Positions 16,014 through 23,608 of a DNA stretch of 33,014 nt are shown here, in pieces. Origin of the DNA: an uncultured Clostridia bacterium (lineage in GTDB: Bacteria > Bacillota > Clostridia > Lachnospirales > CAG-274); contig CANRNM010000008.1 of the NCBI GenBank assembly GCA_947631975.1, forward strand, positions 1 through 33,014, written 5' to 3'. A program made the position numbers and the translations under genes. Position 1 is the first letter of the stretch. The number at the start of each line of letters is the position of its first letter. The notes beneath the pieces were generated by a model. The model was not told the DNA's origin, searched no databases, and worked only from the letters and a program-made list of their open reading frames with translations.

Positions 16014-16020
16014 CAGGGTA

Positions 16021-16049
16021 TTGACTTTTAAATTTATTTGGTCTATAAT
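16021..16049 (+). promoter_or_regulatory. Promoter of the C26 hydrolase gene
   Basis: TTGACT (16021-16026), 17-bp spacer, perfect TATAAT (16044-16049). Predicted start near 16056. Confidence 0.8.
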
Positions 16050-16064
16050 ATTTTCGGAAAGTAT

Positions 16065-16098
16065 GAGGGCGTACTTGAATGTACGCTCTCTTTTTATA
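16065..16098 (+). terminator. Terminator-like hairpin inside the leader of the C26 hydrolase gene
   Basis: GAGGGCGTAC (16065-16074) pairs with GTACGCTCTC (16081-16090, one G-U) around TTGAAT and is followed by TTTTTAT. It lies between the promoter and the Shine-Dalgarno AAGGAGTGA (16102-16110). It therefore looks like an attenuator that would stop most transcripts after about 40 nt unless read through. Confidence 0.7.
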
Positions 16099-16116
16099 TT
16101 TAAGGAGTGAGAGAAT

Positions 16117-16815
16117 ATGAAAAAACCTATAATAGGCGTTACGCCTCTTTTTGACACAAAAAAAGAAAGCATATGGATGCTTCCGGGCTATACGGAGGTA
16201 TTGAGCGAATGTGGAGCCTGCCCTATAATACTGCCCTTTGACAGATACAGCGTTGACGATATGCTGAACATATGCGACGGCTTCCTCTTTACGGGCGGGC
16301 ATGATGTGAATCCCTCGCTTTATTTTGAGGACAAGCTGGATGTGTGCGGCGAGATATACAGCGAGGAGGATGAGCTTGAAAAGGCGCTTTTTGAAAAAAT
16401 ATATAATAACGATATACCGCTTTTCGGCATATGCAGGGGGATACAGCTTATAAATGTGCTTCTGGGCGGAAGGCTTTATCAGGATATAGGTACGCAGATA
16501 AAAAGCGATATAGACCACACAATGAAGCCGCCTTATGACAGGCAGAGCCACAATGTGAAAATATACAAGGATACGCCTCTTTATAAGGTGATGAAAACGG
16601 ATAAAGCGGGAGTGAACAGCTATCATCATCAGGGGATAAAGGTGCTCTCGGATAAGCTTATGCCCATGGCAGAAGCCGAGGACGGCATAATAGAGGCGGT
16701 GTACTGCCCGGATAAGAAGTACATACAGGCGGTGCAGTGGCACCCGGAGCTATCGTGGAGGAAGGATAGAACGCAGTTTAACATAATGAGAGATTTTGTG
16801 GAGAGGTGCAAATAA
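16117..16815 (+). CDS. Gamma-glutamyl hydrolase-like class-I amidotransferase (peptidase C26, PuuD-like)
   Basis: A 232-aa cytoplasmic hydrolase of the class-I glutamine-amidotransferase fold. The nucleophile elbow FGICRGIQ holds Cys106, and QWHPE supplies His209 and Glu211, so the Cys-His-Glu triad is intact. FTGGHDVNPSLYF and HHQGIK are typical of the C26 family that removes gamma-linked glutamate from compounds such as gamma-glutamyl-GABA. The actual substrate is not visible, and no putrescine genes are nearby. The ATG at 16117 has AAGGAGTGA 6 nt upstream. It is a single-gene unit with a strong promoter, a leader hairpin and a downstream terminator. Confidence 0.92.
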   Translation: MKKPIIGVTPLFDTKKESIWMLPGYTEVLSECGACPIILPFDRYSVDDMLNICDGFLFTGGHDVNPSLYFEDKLDVCGEIYSEEDELEKALFEKIYNNDIPLFGICRGIQLINVLLGGRLYQDIGTQIKSDIDHTMKPPYDRQSHNVKIYKDTPLYKVMKTDKAGVNSYHHQGIKVLSDKLMPMAEAEDGIIEAVYCPDKKYIQAVQWHPELSWRKDRTQFNIMRDFVERCK

Positions 16816-16840
16816 AAAAATCCCGAAAAGGGATTTTTTT
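16814..16840. terminator. Bidirectional terminator between the C26 hydrolase and flavodoxin-fold genes
   Basis: AAAAAAATCCC (16814-16824) and GGGATTTTTTT (16830-16840) form an 11-bp perfect stem with a GAAAA loop; A and T runs on both sides allow function in both directions. It overlaps the plus-strand stop codon. Confidence 0.9.
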
Positions 16841-16841
16841 A

Positions 16842-17402
16842 TTATAACATGTCTATTTTATTTTCGGCTTCGGCAAGTATTTTTTCGACATCGGCGCCGT
16901 ATATATCCAGACCCTCTGCCGATATAAAGCGTATATCCTTTATACCGTAGAAATTTTCAGCCAGAGCGCGAATATAGTCAAAGCCCATATTGTGAACTAT
17001 TGGACCTCCCGCCGTGGTGATATAATAAAGCGTTTTTGCCCTGCACAGGCTTATAGGTACGCCGTTTTCATCATAGCGGAAGGTAATGCCGCAGACATTT
17101 ATATTCTCTGCGTATATTTTGAGAAGCGCGGGAAAAGACAGATCCCAATAAGGCGCGGCGATAACGATTATATCCGCAGCCGCAAAATCACGGGCATATG
17201 CAAATCCCTCCGCATCAAAGCTTTCCGAAGCTATGAGCTTGTCGCGGTGATAAAGAGAGCCTTCGCAAAGAGGCGCAATGTTATCTTTATCGGGGCGCAC
17301 CTCTGTTATATCGCCCTTTAATTTTTCAAGCAAGCGCTTTGCAAGCCTTAATGTGCGCGAATCCTGTCTGACGCAGGTGTTGACAAACAATATTTTTTCC
17401 AT
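16842..17402 (-). CDS. NAD(P)H-dependent FMN oxidoreductase, flavodoxin-like fold (azoreductase-like)
   Basis: A 186-aa Flavodoxin_2-type protein. ILFVNTCVRQDSRTLRLAKRLLE forms the first strand and FMN-phosphate loop, APYWDLSFPALLKIYAENI (around 103-121) the flavin-contact segment, and YYITTAGGP the third conserved loop. Such enzymes reduce quinones, azo dyes or other electrophiles with NAD(P)H. The physiological substrate is unknown. AAGGGG precedes the ATG at 17402. It starts 14 nt after the stop of the acetylglutamate-kinase homologue and is the last gene of that operon. Confidence 0.88.
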   Translation of the reverse strand: MEKILFVNTCVRQDSRTLRLAKRLLEKLKGDITEVRPDKDNIAPLCEGSLYHRDKLIASESFDAEGFAYARDFAAADIIVIAAPYWDLSFPALLKIYAENINVCGITFRYDENGVPISLCRAKTLYYITTAGGPIVHNMGFDYIRALAENFYGIKDIRFISAEGLDIYGADVEKILAEAENKIDML

Positions 17403-17416
17403 TTGATTTGCCCCTT

Positions 17417-18322
17417 TTATTTTCTGAAATCCTTTTCGTGATTATAAAGCTCCTTGTCGTTTGCAACTATGGCTGTGCCTATGCCGAAAACGGTGAAGAA
17501 CTCCAGCAATACGCTGTGCTCTATGGAGCCGTCCACTATATGTACTCTGTGAACGCCGTTGTTTATGGCGTCTACGGCGCATATAAGCTTATTGAGGGTG
17601 GCAACGTCAAGCGTTGCTTCCTCTATTATTTTTTTAGCCTCGTCTACTGTTATCATGGCTTTGGGGACTTCATTTACGCTTAGGTCGTATATGCCCTCCT
17701 CCCTTGCAAGGAAGAGGAGCTTTTCAGCCTTTAACGCCTTTGCCACGGCTCCCGCAACATCGTCCGCCTTGAGGTTATAGCTCTCGTAATCGTCACTTAT
17801 GCCTATAGATGAAATAACCGGTATGAAGTCCTTTTCAAGGAGCTCGTCTATAAGCTCCGTGTTTATGCTTTCGACCTCGCCGAAGTAGCCCATATCCACG
17901 CCCTTTACCTGCTTTTTGGTAACCCTTATGGTGGCGCTGTCCTTTCCGCATATGCCCACAGCCTTTGCGCCGTGCTTTTCTATGAGCTGAACAAGGTCCT
18001 TATTTATCTTACCCAGCACCATTTCAACGACCTCTATGGTCTCCTTGTCGGTAACTCGGCTGTTGTCGTAGTATTCTATGTCCTTGCCTATGGCTTTGAG
18101 CCAGCGGTTTATTTCGTTGCTGCCGCTGTGCACGATTATGGGCTGCATACCTATAAGCTTAAGAAGGACAATATCCTCCATTACGCTCTCTGCGACCTTC
18201 TTATCCTTAAGCACCTGACTGCCGTATTTTATGACGACCTTCTTATTATAGAAATCCCTTATATAAGGCAGAGCCTCCGTAAGTATTTCCGCCTTGTCCA
18301 CAATTTTTTCCAAATCGCTCAT
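17417..18322 (-). CDS. Divergent acetylglutamate kinase homologue (amino acid kinase family)
   Basis: The 301-aa product aligns end to end with ArgB: EALPYIRDFYNKKVVIKYG, EDIVLLKLIGMQPIIVH, SRVTDKETIEVVEMVLGKINKDLV, AVGICGKDS, VDMGYFGEVESIN, VHIVDGSIEHSVLLEFFTVFGIGT. ArgB phosphorylates N-acetylglutamate in arginine synthesis. Several catalytic loops are altered: IKYGG to IKYGS (31-35), HGGGP to HSGSN (65-69), NG(H/L)RVTD to DNSRVTD, LLTDVDGV to FLAREEGI (204-211), and GGMIPK to VATLNK (240-245). Lys32, Arg89, Asn183, Asp187 and Lys245 are kept. It has no arginine genes as neighbours; it lies between an HD-domain gene and a flavin reductase. It may be an active divergent ArgB, a regulatory paralogue or an enzyme with another substrate. 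GAGGTGA precedes the ATG. Confidence 0.8.
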   Translation of the reverse strand: MSDLEKIVDKAEILTEALPYIRDFYNKKVVIKYGSQVLKDKKVAESVMEDIVLLKLIGMQPIIVHSGSNEINRWLKAIGKDIEYYDNSRVTDKETIEVVEMVLGKINKDLVQLIEKHGAKAVGICGKDSATIRVTKKQVKGVDMGYFGEVESINTELIDELLEKDFIPVISSIGISDDYESYNLKADDVAGAVAKALKAEKLLFLAREEGIYDLSVNEVPKAMITVDEAKKIIEEATLDVATLNKLICAVDAINNGVHRVHIVDGSIEHSVLLEFFTVFGIGTAIVANDKELYNHEKDFRK

Positions 18323-18344
18323 TTATTTTCACCTCGTTATTATT

Positions 18345-18935
18345 TTATGGGAGGAGATAGCCCTTTTTGACGCTGTCCTCCAGAATATCCGATACAAGCT
18401 TTTTTATTCTGTCGTCTACTTTTCTTGTCTGCCACTTGCCCTTTTCGAGCACCTGCGATATATGCACATTGTTTTCGCGCCATTTTCCGCCCTGCGTGAG
18501 ATAGTTAAGAAGCAAGGGCTGGAGCCTGTCCATGGCGTTTGCAAACTGCGCCTCATCCGTGGAATTTTCCTCAAATTCAAGCCAGAGCTTTTTTAATTCA
18601 TCTCCCTGCTCTCCGAGCATTGAATAGAGCTTGTCGGCTGCCTCCGCCTCGCGCCTTGCTTTGTCGGCGTTGCCCTTTTCGTCATAAAGGTAGGTGTCGC
18701 CCGCATATATCTCCACAAGGTCGTGCATAAGAAGCATTTTTATGCACCTTGAAATATCCGTACCCTCCGGAGCATACTCCGAGAGCACAAGGGCGTACAT
18801 ACATATGTGCCAGCTGTGTTCGGCATCGTTTTCGCGCTTTATAGTGCCGTTTTCATAGTATATAGACTGCCTGTATATGCTTTTCATCTTTGAAATTTCA
18901 ACCAGAAATTCCATTTGCTTTTTGAGTTTATCCAT
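18345..18935 (-). CDS. HD-domain hydrolase (COG1896/YfbR-like)
   Basis: A 196-aa all-helical HD-superfamily protein. The metal ligands are visible: His40 in ENDAEHSWH, His71-Asp72 in LLMHDLVEIYAGDT and Asp136 in NAMDRLQP. Relatives include nucleotidases acting on deoxynucleoside monophosphates, but the substrate of this subgroup is not established from sequence. GGTGAGAG precedes the ATG at 18935. It begins 14 nt after the transketolase terminator, leaving no room for a separate promoter between them, so it is probably expressed by read-through or from a promoter inside tkt. Its stop is 22 nt before the acetylglutamate-kinase homologue. Confidence 0.85.
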   Translation of the reverse strand: MDKLKKQMEFLVEISKMKSIYRQSIYYENGTIKRENDAEHSWHICMYALVLSEYAPEGTDISRCIKMLLMHDLVEIYAGDTYLYDEKGNADKARREAEAADKLYSMLGEQGDELKKLWLEFEENSTDEAQFANAMDRLQPLLLNYLTQGGKWRENNVHISQVLEKGKWQTRKVDDRIKKLVSDILEDSVKKGYLLP

Positions 18936-18948
18936 ACTCTCACCTATG

Positions 18949-18974
18949 CAAAAAGCGGGAGCTTTCTCCCGCTT
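18949..18974 (-). terminator. Intrinsic terminator after tkt
   Basis: AAGCGGGAG and CTCCCGCTT (18953-18961 and 18966-18974) form a 9-bp perfect GC-rich stem with a 4-nt loop, followed on the minus strand by a T-run (18954-18950). It lies 7 nt after the transketolase stop. Confidence 0.88.
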
Positions 18975-18981
18975 ATATTAT

Positions 18982-20970
18982 TTATTTGTACAAAAGCTTC
19001 AAAGCCCTGTCGACCACATTGTCAACAGTGAAGCCATAGTGCTTGAATAACACGGAATAGGGACCAGAGCGTCCAAATTCCTTCATGCCTATTATTTCGC
19101 CGTCAAGACCTATATATCTGTACCACGACATATCAAAGGACGCCTCGACAACTATTCTCTTTGTAACATTCTTGGGCAGAACGGAGTTCTTGTATTCCTC
19201 GGTCTGCTTTTCAAACACCTCTACGCAGGGCATACTTACGACTTGGGCAGAAACGCCCTTTTCCTTGAGCACATCGTAAGCGTCGTACACAAGACCCACC
19301 TCGGAGCCCGTGGCGATAAGTATTATATCGGGAGTTTCCTTGAAGGAATCTCTTATGACATAACCGCCCTTTAATGCCTTTCTGCCGTCAATGCCTATGT
19401 TCTTGGTGGTCTGCCTTGTAAACACAAGGGATGACGGTGTGTTCTTCTCCGTAACTGCGCTGTACCATGCGGCTGCGCTCTCGTTTATGTCGCAGGGACG
19501 CCATACATTGTAGTTGGGCAGACTTCTGTAAGCCGAAAGCTGTTCTATGGGCTGATGCGTGGGTCCGTCCTCGCCTACGCCTATGCTGTCGTGAGTGAGT
19601 ATGCTTATTATGGGCAGGTGTGAAATGGCAGAAACTCTCAAAGCAGGCTTCATATAGTCGCAGAATACGAAGAAGCTTGCTATGTAGGGTCTTATGCCTC
19701 CATGATAATACATACCGTTTGCAATAGCCGTCATTGCCAGCTCTCTTATGCCATAGTGTATGTTTGAACCGTCTCTGTTTTCTTTGCTGAAATACTCTCT
19801 GTCGGGCATAACAGACTTATTGGATGGCGCAAGGTCTGCGGAGCCTCCGAAGAGATTGGGCATTTTCTTTGAAAGCATGGCAAGTATTTTGCCGGAGCAG
19901 TCTCTTGTTGCCATATCTCCCTCGTTATACCAATAGCTCTCGTCGTTTTCGAGGTCGCCCACAAAGTCGTCCTTGAGCCATGCCTCGTATTCGGCGGCAA
20001 GCTCGGGATATTTTGCCTTATATTCGGAATAGAGCTTGTTCCAGTCCTCCTCCGCCTTTTCAAGCGCAGGAATAAAGGACGCAGTGTTTTCTCTTACCTC
20101 GGAAGGCACATAGAAGTCCTCCTCGTAGTCCCAGCCGAGGCTGTGCTTTGTTGCCTTCACCTCGTCTACGCCCAGAGGCGCGCCGTGAGAGGTCTCGCTT
20201 CCCTCCTTGTTGGGCGAGCCGTAGCCTATGACCGTCTTTATCTCTATGAGCGAGGGCTTGTCCTTGACAGCCTTTGCTTCCTCAATGGCTCTGCCTATGG
20301 CGTCTATGTCCGTGCCGTCCTCAACATAGAGAGTGTGCCATTCGAGGGCTTCAAATCTGGCTCTGACATTCTCCGTGAATGTGAGCTCCGTTCTTCCCTC
20401 TATGGTGATGTTGTTGGAATCGTAAAGCACAATGAGCTTTCCGAGACCGTAAGCGCCCGCTATAGAAGCCGCCTCGTAGGATATGCCCTCCATCATGCAG
20501 CCGTCGCCGCAGAGAGCATATGAATAATGGTCTACTATATTGCAGTCGGGCGTATTGAATTTGGCTGCAAGATGAGCCTCGGCAATAGCCATGCCCACTG
20601 CGTTTGCAAGTCCCTGACCCAAAGGTCCCGTGCTGGCGTCAACGCCCGGAGTGGTACCGTACTCGGGATGTCCCGGAGTCTTGGAACCGAACTGACGAAA
20701 ATCCTTCATATCCTCAAGGCTCACATCGTAGCCGAAAAGATGCAGAAGAGAATACAAAAGCGCCGAACCGTGTCCCGCAGAAAGCACGAACCTGTCTCTG
20801 TTGAGCCAAGCAGGATTCTTGGGACTGTGCTTAAGATGCCTTGCAAAAAGCTCATATGCCATGGGAGCGGCGCCCATGGTGATGCCGGGATGTCCCGACT
20901 TGGCTTTTTCTATTGCCTCTATGCTCAGTACGCGCAGACAATTTATTGTCAGTAAATCTGAAGAATTCAT
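18982..20970 (-). CDS. tkt: Transketolase
   Basis: Transfers two-carbon ketol units in the non-oxidative pentose phosphate pathway, using thiamine diphosphate. The 662-aa length is standard. The ThDP domain shows [11 protein letters not shown] (His27), [10 protein letters not shown] (His67), [12 protein letters not shown] (115-126), and the GDGCMMEG...NN metal/diphosphate motif (155-187). The pyrimidine domain has [25 protein letters not shown] with the catalytic Glu, and [12 protein letters not shown]; a normal C-terminal domain follows. TGGAGG lies 10 nt before the ATG at 20970. It has its own promoter and a leader hairpin and ends at a strong terminator. Confidence 0.98.
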   Translation of the reverse strand: MNSSDLLTINCLRVLSIEAIEKAKSGHPGITMGAAPMAYELFARHLKHSPKNPAWLNRDRFVLSAGHGSALLYSLLHLFGYDVSLEDMKDFRQFGSKTPGHPEYGTTPGVDASTGPLGQGLANAVGMAIAEAHLAAKFNTPDCNIVDHYSYALCGDGCMMEGISYEAASIAGAYGLGKLIVLYDSNNITIEGRTELTFTENVRARFEALEWHTLYVEDGTDIDAIGRAIEEAKAVKDKPSLIEIKTVIGYGSPNKEGSETSHGAPLGVDEVKATKHSLGWDYEEDFYVPSEVRENTASFIPALEKAEEDWNKLYSEYKAKYPELAAEYEAWLKDDFVGDLENDESYWYNEGDMATRDCSGKILAMLSKKMPNLFGGSADLAPSNKSVMPDREYFSKENRDGSNIHYGIRELAMTAIANGMYYHGGIRPYIASFFVFCDYMKPALRVSAISHLPIISILTHDSIGVGEDGPTHQPIEQLSAYRSLPNYNVWRPCDINESAAAWYSAVTEKNTPSSLVFTRQTTKNIGIDGRKALKGGYVIRDSFKETPDIILIATGSEVGLVYDAYDVLKEKGVSAQVVSMPCVEVFEKQTEEYKNSVLPKNVTKRIVVEASFDMSWYRYIGLDGEIIGMKEFGRSGPYSVLFKHYGFTVDNVVDRALKLLYK

Positions 20971-21003
20971 ATCTACATAACCTCCAAAAGTAATGCATGT
21001 TAT

Positions 21004-21027
21004 GTGGAAGGCTCAAAAGCTTTCCAC
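21004..21027 (-). promoter_or_regulatory. Stem-loop in the tkt leader
   Basis: GTGGAAAGCT and AGCCTTCCAC on the minus strand pair over 10 bp (one G-U) around a 4-nt loop, about 34 nt before the tkt start. No T-run follows, so it is probably an mRNA-stabilising or translation-control stem. Confidence 0.5.
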
Positions 21028-21049
21028 ACTTATTCACAATAATATAATT

Positions 21050-21078
21050 AGTATACAACAATTTTTTTGTCATTACAA
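21050..21078 (-). promoter_or_regulatory. Probable promoter of tkt
   Basis: TTGTAA (21078-21073), 17-bp spacer, TATACT (21055-21050) on the minus strand; predicted start near 21043 and a leader of about 73 nt containing the stem-loop. Confidence 0.6.
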
Positions 21079-21123
21079 GCATAAATATATTTTTTTACAT
21101 TTATTTTAAATTTGTCTTTATTT

Positions 21124-21142
21124 TTACCAAAAAATATGGTAA
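21124..21142. promoter_or_regulatory. Inverted repeat upstream of the CBS-ACT gene, possible operator
   Basis: TTACCA and TGGTAA with a 7-bp AT spacer form a 19-bp dyad about 43 bp before the CBS-ACT start, next to a poor promoter-like TTGTCT-N17-TATGGT (starting near 21114). The dyad overlaps the putative -10. A repressor site is possible; the region is AT-rich, so chance is also plausible. Confidence 0.3.
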
Positions 21143-21184
21143 TATATTTTATAAGAAAAAAATTTTTACGGGGGTGTATTATGT

Positions 21185-21826
21185 ATGTATGTACATGAAA
21201 GAATGACAAGAAGACCGACCGTTGCAATGCCCGACCAATCGGTGGCTAAGGCATACCAGCTCATGCAGGAGAACAGGTTTTCGCAGCTTCCTGTTGTGGA
21301 CGACGACAACAAGCTTATAGGTCTTGTTACGGAAAAACTTCTCGCGGAGGTAAATCCGTCAAGCGCCACATCACTCAGCGTATATGAGATAAATTATCTT
21401 TTGAGCAAGACAAAGGTAAAGGATATAATGAAGACGGGTATATTCAGAATAAGCAGGGACGCCCTGCTTGAGGACGCCGCACTTGTTATGAAGGAAAACA
21501 GGATTAGCTCCCTGCCTGTTACCGACGGCGAATATCTTGTGGGCATAATCACAAGAACGGATATATTCAGAGCCTTTATAGACATAATGGGCGTTAAATC
21601 GGAGGGAACTAGGATCGCCATATCCACAAAGGACAGGATAGGCGTTTTTGCCGAGGTAACGCAGATATTTGCTTCTCATAACATAGATATAAGGAATATA
21701 AGCAACATAGTTGAAAACGGCACAATAGAGATGACGGTAAAGGTGCGTTCGCACAATGTTGCGGAAGTGGTGGAGGAAATAAAGGCAAAGGGATACAGCA
21801 TTGATTCAATAAAAGATGTGAGATAA
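21185..21826 (+). CDS. CBS-CBS-ACT domain protein (AcuB-like)
   Basis: A 213-aa cytoplasmic ligand-sensing protein. The first CBS motif covers about 5-55 (MTRRPTVAMPDQSVAKAYQLM, FSQLPVVDDDNKLIGLVTE), the second about 75-130 (VKDIMKTGIFRISRDALLEDAA, ISSLPVTDGEYLVGIITRTD), and a C-terminal ACT domain about 143-213 (DRIGVFAEVTQIFASHNIDIRN). CBS pairs usually bind adenine nucleotides and ACT domains amino acids, so it probably senses both; its target is unknown. Of the tandem ATGs, 21181 runs into a stop after five codons; 21185 is the start, with GGGGGTG upstream. It is divergent from tkt and ends at a bidirectional terminator. Confidence 0.88.
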   Translation: MYVHERMTRRPTVAMPDQSVAKAYQLMQENRFSQLPVVDDDNKLIGLVTEKLLAEVNPSSATSLSVYEINYLLSKTKVKDIMKTGIFRISRDALLEDAALVMKENRISSLPVTDGEYLVGIITRTDIFRAFIDIMGVKSEGTRIAISTKDRIGVFAEVTQIFASHNIDIRNISNIVENGTIEMTVKVRSHNVAEVVEEIKAKGYSIDSIKDVR

Positions 21827-21830
21827 AATG

Positions 21831-21860
21831 AAAAGGAGACTTGATAGGAGTCTCCTTTTT
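21831..21860. terminator. Bidirectional terminator between CBS-ACT and dapB
   Basis: AAAAGGAGACT (21831-21841) pairs with AGTCTCCTTTT (21849-21859) around a 7-nt loop, with T-rich sequence on both sides. It serves the plus-strand CBS-ACT gene and probably dapB, whose stop lies 58 nt away on the minus strand. Confidence 0.88.
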
Positions 21861-21917
21861 ATTTTTTATAAAACATTAGCATAAAAATAACGATCAGCAA
21901 GAGTTTTGGTTTTTTTA

Positions 21918-22676
21918 TTATATCTCCGACATTACATCCTGCATATCGTACTTGCCGGGTTTTTTATCCTTTATGAACTTGGCGGCTTTGAGGGCGCCGA
22001 CTGCAAAGACCTCCTTGCTGTAAGCGGAGTGGGTAAACTCCACCACCTCGTCCTTGCCTGCGAATATCACCTCGTGGTCGCCCACAATGGTCCCGCCCCT
22101 GACAGCCGAAAAGCCAAGCTCCTTCCTGTCTCTTTTCTGCCTTACGCTGCTTCTGTCATACACATATTCAAGAGCTCCGCCCACGCTTTCGTTCACGGCA
22201 TCGCCAAGAAGAATTGCCGTTCCACTGGGAGCGTCTATTTTTTGATTGTGATGTCTTTCGACTATCTCCACATCGAAGCCCGCTTCATAGAGCACACTGC
22301 TGTATTTTTTGAGTATGGATGCAATGAGATTGATGCCGAGGCTCATATTTGCGCTTCTGAACATAGGCACGCTCTGCGAAGCCTTATCTATGAGCGCAAG
22401 TGTTTCCTCACTCAAGCCCGTTGTGCATATAACGGCGGGTATGCCCTTTTCAACGGCATATTCCACGACCTGCGGAACAGCCGAAGCCGTAGAGAAGTCT
22501 ATAATGACGTCAGCGTCTATATTGCAGTCCTTTATATTGCCGAAAACGGGGAAATCCGTATTTGCGGGCACCATATCCACGCCCGCGGCAATCACGGCGT
22601 CCGCGTCGTTTTTGCAAAGTCCGCATATGACCCTGCCCATTTTGCCGTTACATCCGTTCATTATAATTTTTGTCAT
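21918..22676 (-). CDS. dapB: 4-hydroxy-tetrahydrodipicolinate reductase
   Basis: Reduces hydroxy-tetrahydrodipicolinate with NAD(P)H in the lysine/diaminopimelate pathway. The 252-aa protein has the nucleotide loop GCNGKMGR (8-15), IDFSTASAVP, the catalytic ERHHNQKIDAPSGTA (140-154, with His142/His143 and Lys146), and RGGTIVGDHEVIF. AGGAG is 8 nt before the ATG at 22676. It is the last gene of asd-dapA-dapB, 28 nt after dapA, and so under lysine riboswitch control. Confidence 0.97.
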   Translation of the reverse strand: MTKIIMNGCNGKMGRVICGLCKNDADAVIAAGVDMVPANTDFPVFGNIKDCNIDADVIIDFSTASAVPQVVEYAVEKGIPAVICTTGLSEETLALIDKASQSVPMFRSANMSLGINLIASILKKYSSVLYEAGFDVEIVERHHNQKIDAPSGTAILLGDAVNESVGGALEYVYDRSSVRQKRDRKELGFSAVRGGTIVGDHEVIFAGKDEVVEFTHSAYSKEVFAVGALKAAKFIKDKKPGKYDMQDVMSEI

Positions 22677-22704
22677 AGGTCATTCTCCTTTTTTAGAAAA
22701 ACTA

Positions 22705-23595
22705 TTATATAAGCCCGAAGTTTTTCATAGCCTTTTCAAGTACAAGCCTGTTGCTTTCCTCCATTTCGATAAGAGGTGCTCTGTAGCCTCCCGCGTTCAT
22801 GCCCATCATATTAAGGGCAGCCTTTACGGGAATGGGATTGACCTCCAAAAACAGAGCTTTAACAAGCCCGAGGCAGTCAAGCTGGAGCCTTGTGGCCTCG
22901 GCACAGTTGCCCGAAAGATAAGCCGAAACCATATCGTGAGTATACTTAGGCGCTACATTTGAAAGCACGGATATAACGCCCTTGCCTCCGAGTGAAAGCA
23001 GAGGCACGATCTGGTCGTCGTTGCCGCTGTATATGTCGAGGTCGCCCTGCGTCCTGTGGGCTATCTCCGCAACCTGCGATATGTTACCGCTGGCTTCCTT
23101 TATGGCAACTATGTTTTCTATCTTCGCAAGCTCCTCAACGGTCACAGGCGTGATGTTTACGCCCGTTCTGCCCGCTATGGAATACATTATGACGGGAAGA
23201 TCGGTCGCCGCCGCCATGTCGGTATAATACCTTATAAGACCCTTCTGAGTGGTCTTATTGTAATAGGGCGTTACTATGAGAAGTCCGTCTGCGCCCACCT
23301 TTGCGCATCTCTTGCAGAGCTCTATGCCGTGAGCGGTGTCGTTGCTGCCCGCTCCCGCAATGACGGGAACCCTCTTTTTTGCCCTTTCTGCCGCGAAGCG
23401 TATGGTTTCTATCTGTTCATCGTCCGTAAGAGTTGAAGCCTCGCCCGTTGTGCCGCACACTATGAGCGCGTCGGTGTGGTTCTCTATCTGGAAATCTATC
23501 ATTTTGCCCAGAGCGTCGAAATTAATGCTGCCGTCGGACGAAAACGGAGTTACAATGGCAACTCCCGCTCCCTCAAAAATTGTGTTTTTTGACAT
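22705..23595 (-). CDS. dapA: 4-hydroxy-tetrahydrodipicolinate synthase
   Basis: Condenses aspartate semialdehyde with pyruvate, the first committed step to lysine and diaminopimelate. The start at 23595 (MSKNTIFEGAGVAIVTPF) has a GGGGG site 8 nt upstream and gives the typical 296 aa; an upstream in-frame start at 23637 would overlap asd. Residues seen are CGTTGEASTL with Thr49/Thr50, TPYYNK with Tyr111, Tyr138 and Arg143 in MYSIAGRTG, and the Schiff-base Lys166 in VAIKEASGN. The usual YNVPxRT turn is replaced by YSIAGRT, a mild departure. It begins 13 nt after asd. Confidence 0.97.
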   Translation of the reverse strand: MSKNTIFEGAGVAIVTPFSSDGSINFDALGKMIDFQIENHTDALIVCGTTGEASTLTDDEQIETIRFAAERAKKRVPVIAGAGSNDTAHGIELCKRCAKVGADGLLIVTPYYNKTTQKGLIRYYTDMAAATDLPVIMYSIAGRTGVNITPVTVEELAKIENIVAIKEASGNISQVAEIAHRTQGDLDIYSGNDDQIVPLLSLGGKGVISVLSNVAPKYTHDMVSAYLSGNCAEATRLQLDCLGLVKALFLEVNPIPVKAALNMMGMNAGGYRAPLIEMEESNRLVLEKAMKNFGLI

Positions 23596-23608
23596 AATAT
23601 GTACCCCC

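Noticed and set aside
15982-16743. 253-aa minus-strand ORF opposite the C26 hydrolase
   Set aside because: Antisense shadow; the plus strand carries an intact catalytic triad, promoter and ribosome binding site.
21906-22712. 268-aa plus-strand ORF opposite dapB
   Set aside because: Shadow of dapB; starts inside T-rich sequence without a ribosome binding site.
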